64,000 nucleotides of DNA, taken from positions 4,162,501 to 4,226,500 of the forward strand of contig NZ_CP011509.1 in the NCBI RefSeq assembly GCF_001027285.1. Reading direction: 5' to 3'. A program made the translations under genes and the position numbers. The notes under the pieces are model-generated. The model did no database searches. It worked only from the letters and a program-made list of their open reading frames with translations, and was not told where the DNA came from. The stretch's first letter is position 1, and each line of letters starts with the position of its first letter. This document shows positions 50,926 through 59,718 of this stretch, in pieces. Source of the DNA: Archangium gephyra (lineage in GTDB: Bacteria > Myxococcota > Myxococcia > Myxococcales > Myxococcaceae).

Positions 50926-51032
50926 GGGGCAGGGGTCTCCCGAGGACGTGGACAGGACCGCAGGAGTGGGGCTCTACCATACCTCCTGCCCGGTCGTGTC
51001 CGGCCCACTGCCGTCCCGCTTCCTGGATGCCT

Positions 51033-52775
51033 CTACTCGAAGCGGTCCACCACCCGCACCACCGCGACGGGGTCCACCATCATCTTGCCCGGCGCGCTGC
51101 CGGGCTGGAGCTCGAGGCCGACCTTGTAGTCCGTGTCGAGCAACTCCAGGCACACCGGGTACGTCACCCCCAGAGGCGTGCGCGCCTCGGTGAGGCGGCC
51201 GTACACCCGCCCCTCCTTGACGTAGAGCCGCCCGGAGAGCCGGGTGTTGTCTGGCAGCGCGAAGCGTCCGCCATAGCCAAAGCGATTGGCTCCCGCATTC
51301 CAGTGGCCCACCACGTACATGGGAGTGTCTTCGTCCACGCGCACGGACCTGCCGCGCACGTCGCTCCACTGCACGATCTTCTTTTCTTTCAGGCGGAAGC
51401 CGAGCGTGCCCGTCATGGTCTCCACGGCCCCGGCGGGGCACGCCTGGGGAGGCGGGGCGGGGCGGTCAGGTGGCACCTGCTGAGGGGCGCCCAGGCAGGC
51501 CTGCAAGGCGGCACCGGTGAGGCCGAGACACGCCTTGCGCACGGCGGCGCCCCGGCGCTTGGGGGCCGTTTCGGGCTGGGGGCCGGGGGTTGTCTGCTGC
51601 GGCTGCTTCACGGGAGCACTGTCCTTTCGGGGCGCCAGTGGCGCGGTCACGGCCCACCCAGGTTCTGGCGCGTCTTCCCCAGGCGCCACTTCCTGGCCAG
51701 GGGTGAGCCACCAGGCCCCCAGCGTCACGGCCAACCCTACGCCCACCGCCGCCAGTACCCGGCCCACGCGCGCCCGTGGTTTCACGGCGGGCCGCCGCTC
51801 CGGGTGCAGCGGCGCCGTCCACACCACGTCCGTCCGGGCCCTCAACTCCTCCAGCGCCTCGTACAGCGCCACGGCGCCCGGGTAGCGCGCCTCGGGCGTC
51901 TTGGCCAGCAGCCGCAGGCACACCGCCTCCACGGCCCGGGGCACGCTCGGGTTGACGAGGTGTGGCGGCAGGGGAGTCTGGTGCAGCACCGCCTCCACGT
52001 CCTCGCCCCCGTGCTCGGCGGGCCGGAAGGGGAAGCGGCCCGTGAGCAGCCGGTAGAGGACGACTCCCATCGCGTACAGGTCGTCTCCTGGCCCCGCCCG
52101 GTAGTGCGCGCCCGGCTCACCCGCGTGTGCACGGCCATAGGCCCAGGCCTCCGGCGCGCGGTAGGGGGGCGTGCCCGGGGGAAACATCCCCTTCGTCAGC
52201 GTGGCGTCTCCCTCGTGGTAGCCCACGCCGAAGTCCACCAGCACTGCCTGACCGGTGCCCTGGCGCACCAGGATGTTGGCCTCCTTCACGTCGCGGTGCA
52301 CCACCCGCGCCTCGTGCATCACCGCCAGGCCGCGCGCCACCTCCAGCATCCGGTCCACCACCTCGCCCACGGTGCGCCCGGCGGCCAGCCCCCACTCGTC
52401 CAGGGTGGGGCCCTCAATCAGCTCCAGCTTCAGCCACAGGAAGCGCGGCTTGTCCTCGGGCCACTGGCCCGCGCCCACCTGGCGCCCGAGGTTGGGGTGG
52501 TGCAGGCGCGTGCCCAGCGACAGCTCGCGCCAGGCGCGCTCGGTCCGCTCCGGGCCCTCGTCCAGGGGGAGCAGCTTGAGGGCGGACAGGCGGCCCTCGG
52601 GGCTGCGCACCCGGTAGACGATGGCGAAGCCGCCGCTGCCCAGCACTCCCTCCACCACGTCCGCGCCAATGCGGGTGCCGGGCGGCAGCGGCGCCGTCTC
52701 GAACGGATACAGAGCACCCCCGCCGTGGAGGGGAACGGGGTGCTCGGGCCTTGGGGAATGCACGGGTGCGGACAC
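51033..52775 (-). CDS. Membrane Ser/Thr protein kinase with extracytoplasmic domain
   Basis: The 580-residue protein has a Pro-rich start and kinase domain (about 40-310): Gly loop GSGGFAIVY (about 46-54), Lys67 in SALKLL, HRDVKEAN (about 155), DFGVGYHE, PPYRAPEAWAYG and DDLYAMGVVLYRLLTG. A transmembrane helix (about 333-352) follows, then a Pro/Thr-rich linker and a C-terminal beta-rich domain (about 430-580). That domain should be periplasmic and may sense a ligand. The DUF2381 gene is downstream. The 5' flank carries copy 2 of the dispersed repeat. Confidence 0.93.
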   Translation of the reverse strand: MSAPVHSPRPEHPVPLHGGGALYPFETAPLPPGTRIGADVVEGVLGSGGFAIVYRVRSPEGRLSALKLLPLDEGPERTERAWRELSLGTRLHHPNLGRQVGAGQWPEDKPRFLWLKLELIEGPTLDEWGLAAGRTVGEVVDRMLEVARGLAVMHEARVVHRDVKEANILVRQGTGQAVLVDFGVGYHEGDATLTKGMFPPGTPPYRAPEAWAYGRAHAGEPGAHYRAGPGDDLYAMGVVLYRLLTGRFPFRPAEHGGEDVEAVLHQTPLPPHLVNPSVPRAVEAVCLRLLAKTPEARYPGAVALYEALEELRARTDVVWTAPLHPERRPAVKPRARVGRVLAAVGVGLAVTLGAWWLTPGQEVAPGEDAPEPGWAVTAPLAPRKDSAPVKQPQQTTPGPQPETAPKRRGAAVRKACLGLTGAALQACLGAPQQVPPDRPAPPPQACPAGAVETMTGTLGFRLKEKKIVQWSDVRGRSVRVDEDTPMYVVGHWNAGANRFGYGGRFALPDNTRLSGRLYVKEGRVYGRLTEARTPLGVTYPVCLELLDTDYKVGLELQPGSAPGKMMVDPVAVVRVVDRFE

Positions 52776-52857
52776 GCGGGGCCTACCTCGTAGAACCTCA
52801 ACCTAGCAGGTTGAGCGCCCCGGCCGGGGCCACGCAATGCGCCCGCTACCCCCTTCT

Positions 52858-52882
52858 CTCGTTGTCGACTCCGAGTGGTGTG
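52858..52882. repeat. Dispersed intergenic repeat, copy 2
   Basis: It matches 47911-47935 in 24 of 25 bases. It is 83-107 bp upstream of the kinase start and downstream of the permease stop, the same gene-boundary situation and orientation as copy 1, but without its perfect hairpin. Confidence 0.65.
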
Positions 52883-52948
52883 TTGCGAACCCCCACCTCG
52901 GTCGGAGTCGATCCAGGCTCCCGTGCGCCTTGAACGCGTCCGGGTGTG

Positions 52949-54445
52949 TCAGAGCGGCCCGCCGAGGTCGGGGGGCGGAGGCGCGGCGGGGGTGGTGTCC
53001 CCGTGGCCAACGCGCGAGTGCTTGCGGCCATAGACGAAGTAGATGACGAGCCCGAGCGCCATCCAGGCGCCGAGCCGCAACCACGTCGCCACGCCCAGGC
53101 CCAGCATGAGGGAGCCGCAGGTGAGGATGCCGAGCACGGGCACCACGGGGACGAAGGGGGTGCGGAAGGGCCGGGGCAACTCCGGCCGCCGGTAGCGCAA
53201 CACGAGGATGCCCGCGCAGACCACGACGAAGGCGAACAGGGTGCCGATGGACACGAGCTCCCCCAGCAGGCCGATGGGGAACAGCCCCGCCACCACCATG
53301 GCCACCACGCCGGTGATGAGCGTGGAGACATAGGGGGTGCGGAAGCGCGGATGCACCTGGCCGAAGAAGGGGGGCAGCAGGCCATCCCGCGCCATCGCGT
53401 AGAAGATGCGCGGCTGTCCCATCAGCAGGACGAGCACCACCGAGGCCAGGCCCGAGATGGCTCCCAGGCTGATGATGGGCCGCAACCAGGACAGCGCCGG
53501 CCCCGCCTGGGCGATGGCCACGTAGACGGGCTCGGGCACGTTGAGGGTGCTGTAGTGCGCCACGCCCGTCATCACCAGCGCCATGAGCATGTACAGCACG
53601 GTGCAGACGGCGAGCGAGCCGAGGATGCCCACCGGCAGGTCCTTCTGCGGGTTGCGCGTCTCCTGGGCCGCGGTGGAGACGGCATCGAAGCCGATGTAGG
53701 CGAAGAAGATGACGCCCGCTCCCGAGAGAATCCCGCTCCAGCCGAAGTGGCCGAAGGTGCCCGTGTTCTCCGGGATGAAGGGCGTCCAGTTCTCGGGCCG
53801 CACGTAGAACGCGCCGAAGCCGATGACGAGCAGGACGACGCCCACCTTCAGGAAGACGATGATGTTGTTGAGCCGGGCCGACTCGTGGATGCCGACGACG
53901 AGCAGCCCGGTGAGCACCGCCACCAGCAGCGCCGCCGGCAGGTTGACGAGCGCTCCGGTGGCGTGGGGGAGGTGCGAGCCCGGTGCCACGTCGAACGGGG
54001 CGCTCGTCAGGGCGGGTGGGAGTTGCAGGTGCAGGTAGTCGCGCAGGAAGGCGGTGAGATAGCCGGACCAGCCCACCGCCACCGTGGAGGAGGCGAAGAG
54101 GTACTCCAGCATGAGATCCCAGCCGATGATCCACGCCACGAGCTCGCCGAGGGTGGCATAGCCGTAGGTGTAGGCGCTGCCGGCCACGGGAATCATCGCG
54201 GCGAACTCGGCGTAGCACAGCCCGGCGAAGAGGCAGCCCACCCCCGCCAGGACGAAGGATAGGAGGATGGCGGGCCCCGCGTGCTGGGCCGCCGCCGTGC
54301 CCGTCACCACGAAGATGCCCGCGCCGATGATGGCGCCGATGCCCAGCAGGATGAGGTGCAGGCCCGTGAGCGTACGGTGCAGCTCGTGCGTCTGACCTTC
54401 CTCACCCTGCAATTGAGCGATGCTCTTCTTCGACCAGATACCCAT
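52949..54445 (-). CDS. APC-superfamily cationic amino-acid permease (YfnA-like)
   Basis: The 498-residue protein has 12 or more transmembrane helices and APC motifs: [14 protein letters not shown] (unwound TM1 site), [62 protein letters not shown]. This matches CAT/YfnA-type permeases that move basic or neutral amino acids across the inner membrane. A Pro-rich tail ends the protein. No Shine-Dalgarno visible. Monocistronic. Confidence 0.93.
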   Translation of the reverse strand: MGIWSKKSIAQLQGEEGQTHELHRTLTGLHLILLGIGAIIGAGIFVVTGTAAAQHAGPAILLSFVLAGVGCLFAGLCYAEFAAMIPVAGSAYTYGYATLGELVAWIIGWDLMLEYLFASSTVAVGWSGYLTAFLRDYLHLQLPPALTSAPFDVAPGSHLPHATGALVNLPAALLVAVLTGLLVVGIHESARLNNIIVFLKVGVVLLVIGFGAFYVRPENWTPFIPENTGTFGHFGWSGILSGAGVIFFAYIGFDAVSTAAQETRNPQKDLPVGILGSLAVCTVLYMLMALVMTGVAHYSTLNVPEPVYVAIAQAGPALSWLRPIISLGAISGLASVVLVLLMGQPRIFYAMARDGLLPPFFGQVHPRFRTPYVSTLITGVVAMVVAGLFPIGLLGELVSIGTLFAFVVVCAGILVLRYRRPELPRPFRTPFVPVVPVLGILTCGSLMLGLGVATWLRLGAWMALGLVIYFVYGRKHSRVGHGDTTPAAPPPPDLGGPL

Positions 54446-54611
54446 GGGCGGCAGTCAACGCCGCTCTGCCCGTCCAAGAAAGAACAAAACGGGCCGCCCG
54501 CTCCACCGAGTGTCAGCCCGACAGCGGATGTCCCCTTTGCGTTGGGAGAGCCCGTCAGCGCTCCAGTCAGAAAACCCCACCCAACTTTCGGCTCACTTGT
54601 GATGCGCGTCC

Positions 54612-54688
54612 GTGGGCCGTGGGCCGTGGGCCGTGGGCCGTGGGCCGTGGGCCGTGGGCCGTGGGCCGTGGGCCGTGGGCCGTGGGAC
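54612..54688. repeat. 7-bp minisatellite (GTGGGCC)10 plus one variant
   Basis: Ten perfect GTGGGCC units (54612-54681) are followed by GTGGGAC. The array lies 11 bp beyond the stop of the TPR gene (54700) and is non-coding. A 7-bp unit is prone to slippage and could serve as a strain marker. On the minus strand it would be transcribed at the 3' end of the TPR mRNA. Confidence 0.9.
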
Positions 54689-54699
54689 CGGTTGGGATT

Positions 54700-57021
54700 T
54701 CAATCTGACTGGCGAGCCAATGCATCCGCCTCATCCCGGGCGGCCTGGGCCCCAGACTCGTTGCCGAGAGCCTGACGTGCAGCGGCGGCCTGCATGAGGC
54801 AATAACGGAGATCCCAATTCGCCTGTGGGATATCGCCAAGTATCTCGCGCACCAAGCGGATGAGAGCCAGGGACTCCTCGTAGGCCTCGGCCGCCGCCGA
54901 CAGCTCCCCGCGCGCCATTCGGATGTTTCCCACGTTGTTGAGCGACACGGAGAGGTCGCGCAGCGCCTCCGGTGTCTGTCCCACCACCTCGCGCAACTGG
55001 CGCGAAAGAGCCAGGGACTCCTCGTAGGCCTCGGCCGCCGCCGACAGCTCCCCGCGAGCCCGGCGGATGTCTCCCACCTGCTCAAGCGAAATGGAGAGGT
55101 CGCGCAGCGCCTCCGGTGTCTGTCCCACCACCTCGCGCAACTGGCGCGAAAGAGCCAGAAACTCCTCGTAGGCCTCGGCCGCCGCCGACAGTTCCCCGCG
55201 AGCCCGGCGGATGTTTCCCACGTTGTTGAGCGACACGGAGAGGTCGTGCAGCGCCTCTGGCGTTTGTCCCACCACCTCGCGCAACTGGCGCCGCAGCGCC
55301 AGGGATTCCTCGTGGGCCTTGGCCGCCGCCGACAGCTCTCCGCGGGCCATTCGGATGTTTCCCACCTTGTCGAGCGACACGGAGAGGTCACGCAGTGCCT
55401 CCGGCGTCTGTCCCACCACCTCGCGCAACTGGCGCGAAAGAGCCAGGGACTCCTCGTAGGCTTCGGCCGCCGCCGACAGCTCTCCGCGAACCATTCGGAT
55501 GTTTCCCACGTTGTTGAGCGACACGGAGAGGTCGCGCAGCGCCTCCGGTGTCTGTCCCACCACTTCGCGCAACTGGCGCGAAAGAGCCAGGGACTCCTCG
55601 TAGGCCTCGGCCGCCGCCGACAGCTCCCCGCGAGCTCGGCGGATGTCTCCCACCTTGTCGAGCGACACGGAGAGGTCGCGCAGCGCCTCCGGCGTCTGTC
55701 CCACCACCTCGCGCAACTGGCGCCGCAGCGCCAGGGACTCCTCGTAGGCCTCGGCCGCCGCCGACAGTTCCCCGCGAGCCCGGCGGATGTTTCCCACGTT
55801 GTTGAGCGACACGGAGAGGTCGCGCAGCGCCTCCGGCGTCTGTCCCACTACCTCGCGCAACTGGCGCCGCAGCGCCAGGGACTCCTCGTAGGCCTCGGCC
55901 GCCGCCGACAGTTCCCCGCGAGCCCGGCGGATGTCTCCCACCTTGTCGAGCGACACGGAGAGGTCGCGCAGCGCTTCCGGTGTTTCCCCCTGATTCTGGC
56001 GGCGCTGGCGGGAGAGGGAGAGCGCCTCTTCATAAGCACGACTAGCATCCCTTAAATCCCGCCGCATGTAAGCCAACCGCCCCAGGTCATCGAACCAGAA
56101 GATACGTCGTCTATCCGTCTGCCCACGCGTGAGCTCAACGGCTTGCTCCAGGTGCTCCGCCGCAGCCGCGAAATCCCCCTCGGCCTCTTCCGCCATGGCC
56201 AGTGCATGAAGAACTCCCGCACTGCTCAGCGGGTCTTCCTGAACACGAGTGCGGATGCGCTCCCATGCCTGCCGCGCCGCTTCGAGGGCCTCGCTCACCC
56301 TGCCGGAGGCAAGCAGTCCTTCCATGGCTCGGGTCAACACGGAGGCCAGCGCCTGATAGCTTTTCAGGTTCCCAGACTGAATCCGCCGCAGCTCGGCGAG
56401 CGCGAAGTCCGCGTCGGGAATGGCCCCACCGACCTCGCTGCCCGAGGCGACTGCCTCCCGCCGCTCCACGCCCGGCCACTCCCGCGCCTCAGCGGGCTCC
56501 GCTGCGGGCAACAGCTCGATGTCCATGGCTCGAACCGACCAGAGATCCGAAGCCATCTGGCGGAAATAGGGCTTCAGCCGGGGAGGGGCCACCAGCACGA
56601 GCCCTCCTCGCAGGTGGCGGCGCAAGGCATCCCGGCGCTCGTTCATTAGGACGACCAGCTCCATCCACGCCCGATGCCAGGGTCCCTCGGGTTGTGCCCC
56701 CGAGTCGAGATGCAGCGCTTCGATCCAGTGGCACCCGACGTCCCTCGCTTCCGGGGTGAGCAATTCCCGGAGCACCGCTGGCAGTTCCTCCGGCCGCGAG
56801 GGCTCATACCGGTTCAGACGGCGCGTCTGTCCACGCAACAGGCGTTCCGTGCGCTGGCGGAGAATCCCTGTCGCGCGCGGCGAGGGGGCGAAGATGAAGC
56901 AGAGCCAGAAGTCCTCCGCCCACTCCACCTGGCGGCGCAGGCGCAGCCAATCCTGCTCACCCTCGGGGCCGAGCCCCACCTCATCAGGAGGGCGCACGTT
57001 GACTAGTCCTTCCCTGCCCAC
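54700..57021 (-). CDS. TPR-repeat protein of an ATPase/TPR pair
   Basis: The 773-residue protein has an N-terminal domain (about 1-190) with WLRLRRQVEWAEDFWLCFIF, WHRAWMELVVLMNERRDALRRHL and GLVLVAPPRLKPYFRQMASDLW, a form I have not seen outside this kind of gene pair. Helical repeats follow, and from about 345 to 728 eight 48-residue TPR units are nearly identical (GQTPEALRDLSVSLNNVGNI...). The start GTG 57021 overlaps the ATPase stop by 19 bp; GTG 56997 is an alternative with AGGGAAGGA upstream. Translational coupling with the ATPase implies one system. No catalytic site is visible in this protein. Confidence 0.8.
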   Translation of the reverse strand: MGREGLVNVRPPDEVGLGPEGEQDWLRLRRQVEWAEDFWLCFIFAPSPRATGILRQRTERLLRGQTRRLNRYEPSRPEELPAVLRELLTPEARDVGCHWIEALHLDSGAQPEGPWHRAWMELVVLMNERRDALRRHLRGGLVLVAPPRLKPYFRQMASDLWSVRAMDIELLPAAEPAEAREWPGVERREAVASGSEVGGAIPDADFALAELRRIQSGNLKSYQALASVLTRAMEGLLASGRVSEALEAARQAWERIRTRVQEDPLSSAGVLHALAMAEEAEGDFAAAAEHLEQAVELTRGQTDRRRIFWFDDLGRLAYMRRDLRDASRAYEEALSLSRQRRQNQGETPEALRDLSVSLDKVGDIRRARGELSAAAEAYEESLALRRQLREVVGQTPEALRDLSVSLNNVGNIRRARGELSAAAEAYEESLALRRQLREVVGQTPEALRDLSVSLDKVGDIRRARGELSAAAEAYEESLALSRQLREVVGQTPEALRDLSVSLNNVGNIRMVRGELSAAAEAYEESLALSRQLREVVGQTPEALRDLSVSLDKVGNIRMARGELSAAAKAHEESLALRRQLREVVGQTPEALHDLSVSLNNVGNIRRARGELSAAAEAYEEFLALSRQLREVVGQTPEALRDLSISLEQVGDIRRARGELSAAAEAYEESLALSRQLREVVGQTPEALRDLSVSLNNVGNIRMARGELSAAAEAYEESLALIRLVREILGDIPQANWDLRYCLMQAAAARQALGNESGAQAARDEADALARQSD
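54838..55989 (-). repeat. Eight tandem 144-bp TPR-coding repeats
   Basis: Unit length is exactly 144 bp (48 codons) and the eight units fill 1152 bp with no gap. Differences are mostly confined to a few positions: LDKVGD/LNNVGN, IRRA/IRMA/IRMV and LRRQ/LSRQ. A ninth, degenerate unit follows at the C-terminus. Mosaic patterns suggest gene conversion between units. Confidence 0.92.
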
Positions 57022-58391
57022 CGCGTCCTGGCCACCTCCGCCTGCTGCCGCACGACGTCACGCACCAGGGGATGGATGTCGTACCAGTCCGCGCCATTGC
57101 GATAGTTGAGCGCCAGATGGGCCTCGAAGTAGCCGGCCAGCTCGTGCAGCCGCTCATTGCTCTTCAGGGCCACATCATGGTTGTTGGCGATCATGTCGAG
57201 CCAGATGGCCGCCTCATCGGAGATGGGCAGGAACCCGTTGCGGTTTTGCTGGATGGCCGCGTCCACCACGGCTCTGCTGACGGGCAGCTTGTCCGCGCGG
57301 CGGATGATCTCCGCGAACAGTCGCAGATGATCACGCAGGTGGCCCCCGGAGAGCAGGCTCAGTTCGTCAACCACCGCCCGCGACTCTGGCCCCAGCAGCC
57401 GCTTCCAGTCACCGCGCTCCGAGATGAGCTTCTCCAGCAGGTCGAGCGCGGGCTGGAAAGGCGTCCGATTCTCGTCCTTGATCCGAACCTTCAGCGTCGG
57501 AATCATCTGGAGGCCGCCCGGCTCATAGAGGGACCCGAGATTGGGTTGCAGGATCTTGAGGTACGGGGGAACCGTGTAGACGACGTGCAGGTAGTCGAAG
57601 TGGAGCTTGTCGCTGTGCTGGACGAGGAGGTTGATGACCGAGTCCTGCACGGCCGCGGCATTGGTGAAGGTGCCACGGATGTGCTCCATGGAGTCCACCA
57701 GCAGCACCACCTCGGTGTCCTGCCCGTACCGGGCCTTGACCTTCTTGACGCACTCCTCGACGTAGGCGCTCACGTCTCGGGTCAGGGCGCCCAGGTGGCC
57801 CGCCATGCGCTTCTGGAGCTTCTCGCGGAAGGAAGGGTCGCTCTTGAGCGTAGCCTTGAGTCCCGCGGAAGCTCCGATGGAGGCGGACTTGTCCGGAGTG
57901 GAGGCACCGGCGGACAGTCCCGCCGATATCTCCGGAACCTCGATGTTGGTGCGTGTCAGGAAGTTGACGAGCCGCGGCCAATAGCCCTCATGAGCCGGAT
58001 CTCCCGTCAGGTGATCGGCTGCGAGCAGCGAATCCCCCAGTCCGCCCGCCAGCGCCATGAGGAAGTCGCTCACGTCGATGGGCTGCGAGGGGCTGAGGTA
58101 GTCCTCGATGTCGACCAGGGCCACCTTATAGCCGCGTCCGTCCAGCTTGCTCCGCAACCGGCGCAGCTCGGTGCTCTTCCCACTGCCGCGGAAGCCGGAG
58201 AGCAGCTGCACGCTCTGGCCCGTCGAGTACTCGATGGAGCGCATCAGCAGCTTGACGGGGTCGTGCTCCTCGAAGTTCGGATCCGAGTAGATTCTCACGT
58301 AGCGCTGGTCGTCGCGCCCATTGAATTCAATGGGCCGGTCGGCGACCGATCGGAAGAACCTGCGCAGGAAGTCCTGCTCGTCTGGCGTCAT
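57003..58391 (-). CDS. P-loop ATPase, STAND-like, partner of the TPR protein
   Basis: The 462-residue protein has Walker A GFRGSGKST (66-74) and Walker B VVLLVDSMEH (about 226-236). The IEDY and FLMAL segments after Walker A and a C-terminal helical part with LLSGGHLRDHLRLFAEII and DWYDIHPLVRDVV follow the layout of AAA/STAND ATPases, including a probable winged-helix end. No signal peptide or effector domain. It sits upstream of the TPR gene, which supplies the repeat sensor that single-chain STANDs carry in one polypeptide. The split arrangement is unusual; role inferred. Confidence 0.75.
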   Translation of the reverse strand: MTPDEQDFLRRFFRSVADRPIEFNGRDDQRYVRIYSDPNFEEHDPVKLLMRSIEYSTGQSVQLLSGFRGSGKSTELRRLRSKLDGRGYKVALVDIEDYLSPSQPIDVSDFLMALAGGLGDSLLAADHLTGDPAHEGYWPRLVNFLTRTNIEVPEISAGLSAGASTPDKSASIGASAGLKATLKSDPSFREKLQKRMAGHLGALTRDVSAYVEECVKKVKARYGQDTEVVLLVDSMEHIRGTFTNAAAVQDSVINLLVQHSDKLHFDYLHVVYTVPPYLKILQPNLGSLYEPGGLQMIPTLKVRIKDENRTPFQPALDLLEKLISERGDWKRLLGPESRAVVDELSLLSGGHLRDHLRLFAEIIRRADKLPVSRAVVDAAIQQNRNGFLPISDEAAIWLDMIANNHDVALKSNERLHELAGYFEAHLALNYRNGADWYDIHPLVRDVVRQQAEVARTRWAGKD

Positions 58392-58472
58392 GGCGCCTAT
58401 CTACCCCGGTCCGGGATTCCCCTCCACTCCGGGCTTGGCTTGCTGGATGGCAATGACGCCTTCCTGGCTCCA

Positions 58473-58544
58473 GGCTACGCTCGGACCACCTGGGCCGGAG
58501 GTGGCGCCTCGCTCGGGGTGGGCCGGGAGGCCTCGGCGAGTGCT
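58473..58544 (-). pseudogene. Duplicated 3' end of the gene at 59648 (72-bp repeat, copy A)
   Basis: The segment is about 89% identical to 59647-59718, which is the 3' end of the membrane gene. In the minus frame it still reads ALAEASRPTPSEAPPPAQV, so it is a relic of that C-terminus. No start or upstream coding part is present. Confidence 0.7.
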
Positions 58545-58631
58545 TGGACGTGAGGCCTATTTCCAGCGTATGAGGAGGCTCCCTGCGTTCGGTCTACTGG
58601 CCCTGGATTCGGGGGAACGCAGGACGAGTTC

Positions 58632-59609
58632 ATGGCGCGTGAGCCAGATATCGAGCAGCGGAAGGAGACACTGGTCACGGTGTTCCACAGTGGGGACGAG
58701 GCTCAAGTCCGTGCGCTGGTGGCCCAATGGGGTGTGGAGCCTCGAAAGCTCCGGGCTCTGCTGGAGGCCATGCTCGAGGACGCGGATGCACTCGTTCGCC
58801 AGACGGCTGCATTCGCCCTAGGCGAGCTGGGAGGAGCCTCCAACGCCAAGCGCCTCAAGAGGCAACTGGCCCTGGAAGAAGCGCGTGGGGATTACGATGG
58901 CGAGTCTGTCGCGACAGTCATCACCCAGGCGCTCGGGCGGTTGGAGGACGCAGGCGCTCGGGCGAGTCTGGTGCGCAGACTGCACCGGTTGGTGGCCGGT
59001 CCCAGACCCGAACACTCGGAGGTGAGCACGGTGGCGCGAGCGCTCTGGCGCAGACGGCACCCGGAACTCATTCCCATTGTCCATCAAGCCCTGCAACGGC
59101 TCGAGCCAGCCGCTTCACGTTCCTTGCATGGCCTGCTGGCGCTCCTGGAGAAGTCGCCAGAGGAACTTCGCGCCTGGGTCCTCGAGCCATCGGTGCCGTT
59201 GGAGCACAAGACGGCAGTCCTCACGCTTCTCGAGGAGGACATCCCGGACGGACTGCTCGCCGTCCTACCCGCGTTCATCTCCTCGGCTCACGCCCTCGTC
59301 GAAACAGCCGTTGGGCGGAAAGGTACTGCTTCCTATCATTGTGACCGTCTGTTCACCCTGGTGCTCCTTCACCGGGAGCGTCTGCTGTCCGCGCTCCCAA
59401 GCGAGTCTCGTTCCGAGCTGCGCGCTCTGGCTCGGCGGCTGGTCGCGGCCCTGTCGCCCAATTGCAGCCTAGGCGCCGCCGTTGTGCTCCAGCACGTGGG
59501 ACAGCGCGAGGACATTCCTCTTCTCGAGGCCAATCGACCGGCGGAGCCAATTCTCGCCAAGGTTTTCGATGAGGCCGCACAGGCGTTGCGCCAACTTCCT
59601 CCCGATTGA
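58632..59609 (+). CDS. HEAT-like helical-repeat protein
   Basis: The ATG follows CAGGACGA. The 325-residue protein has helical-hairpin repeats of the HEAT type (LLEAMLEDADALVRQTAAFALGELGGASNAKRLKRQL at about 42-78) and further Leu-rich helix pairs to the end. No signal peptide or catalytic residues. It lies between two copies of a 72-bp repeat and runs against the neighbouring minus-strand operon, so it appears inserted. Function unknown. Confidence 0.65.
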   Translation: MAREPDIEQRKETLVTVFHSGDEAQVRALVAQWGVEPRKLRALLEAMLEDADALVRQTAAFALGELGGASNAKRLKRQLALEEARGDYDGESVATVITQALGRLEDAGARASLVRRLHRLVAGPRPEHSEVSTVARALWRRRHPELIPIVHQALQRLEPAASRSLHGLLALLEKSPEELRAWVLEPSVPLEHKTAVLTLLEEDIPDGLLAVLPAFISSAHALVETAVGRKGTASYHCDRLFTLVLLHRERLLSALPSESRSELRALARRLVAALSPNCSLGAAVVLQHVGQREDIPLLEANRPAEPILAKVFDEAAQALRQLPPD

Positions 59610-59646
59610 ATTACCGCAAGCGTCGCAGGTGAGTGAGCTCCTCCTG

Positions 59647-59718
59647 GCTACGCCCGGGCCACCTGGGCCGGAGGCGGTGCCTCGCTCGGGGTGGGCTGGG
59701 AGGCCTCCGCGAGCGCCT
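59647..59718 (-). repeat. 72-bp direct repeat, copy B (genuine gene end)
   Basis: This is the 3' end and stop of the membrane gene at 59648 and matches 58473-58544. The two copies frame a 1.17-kb segment with the HEAT-like gene. Confidence 0.75.

Noticed and set aside
54612-54688. CRISPR or origin-type iteron array
   Set aside because: 7-bp units are contiguous with no spacers, and no replication gene is near.
54838-55989. CRISPR-like array of regular repeats
   Set aside because: Units are contiguous 144-bp coding repeats without spacers and encode a TPR protein.
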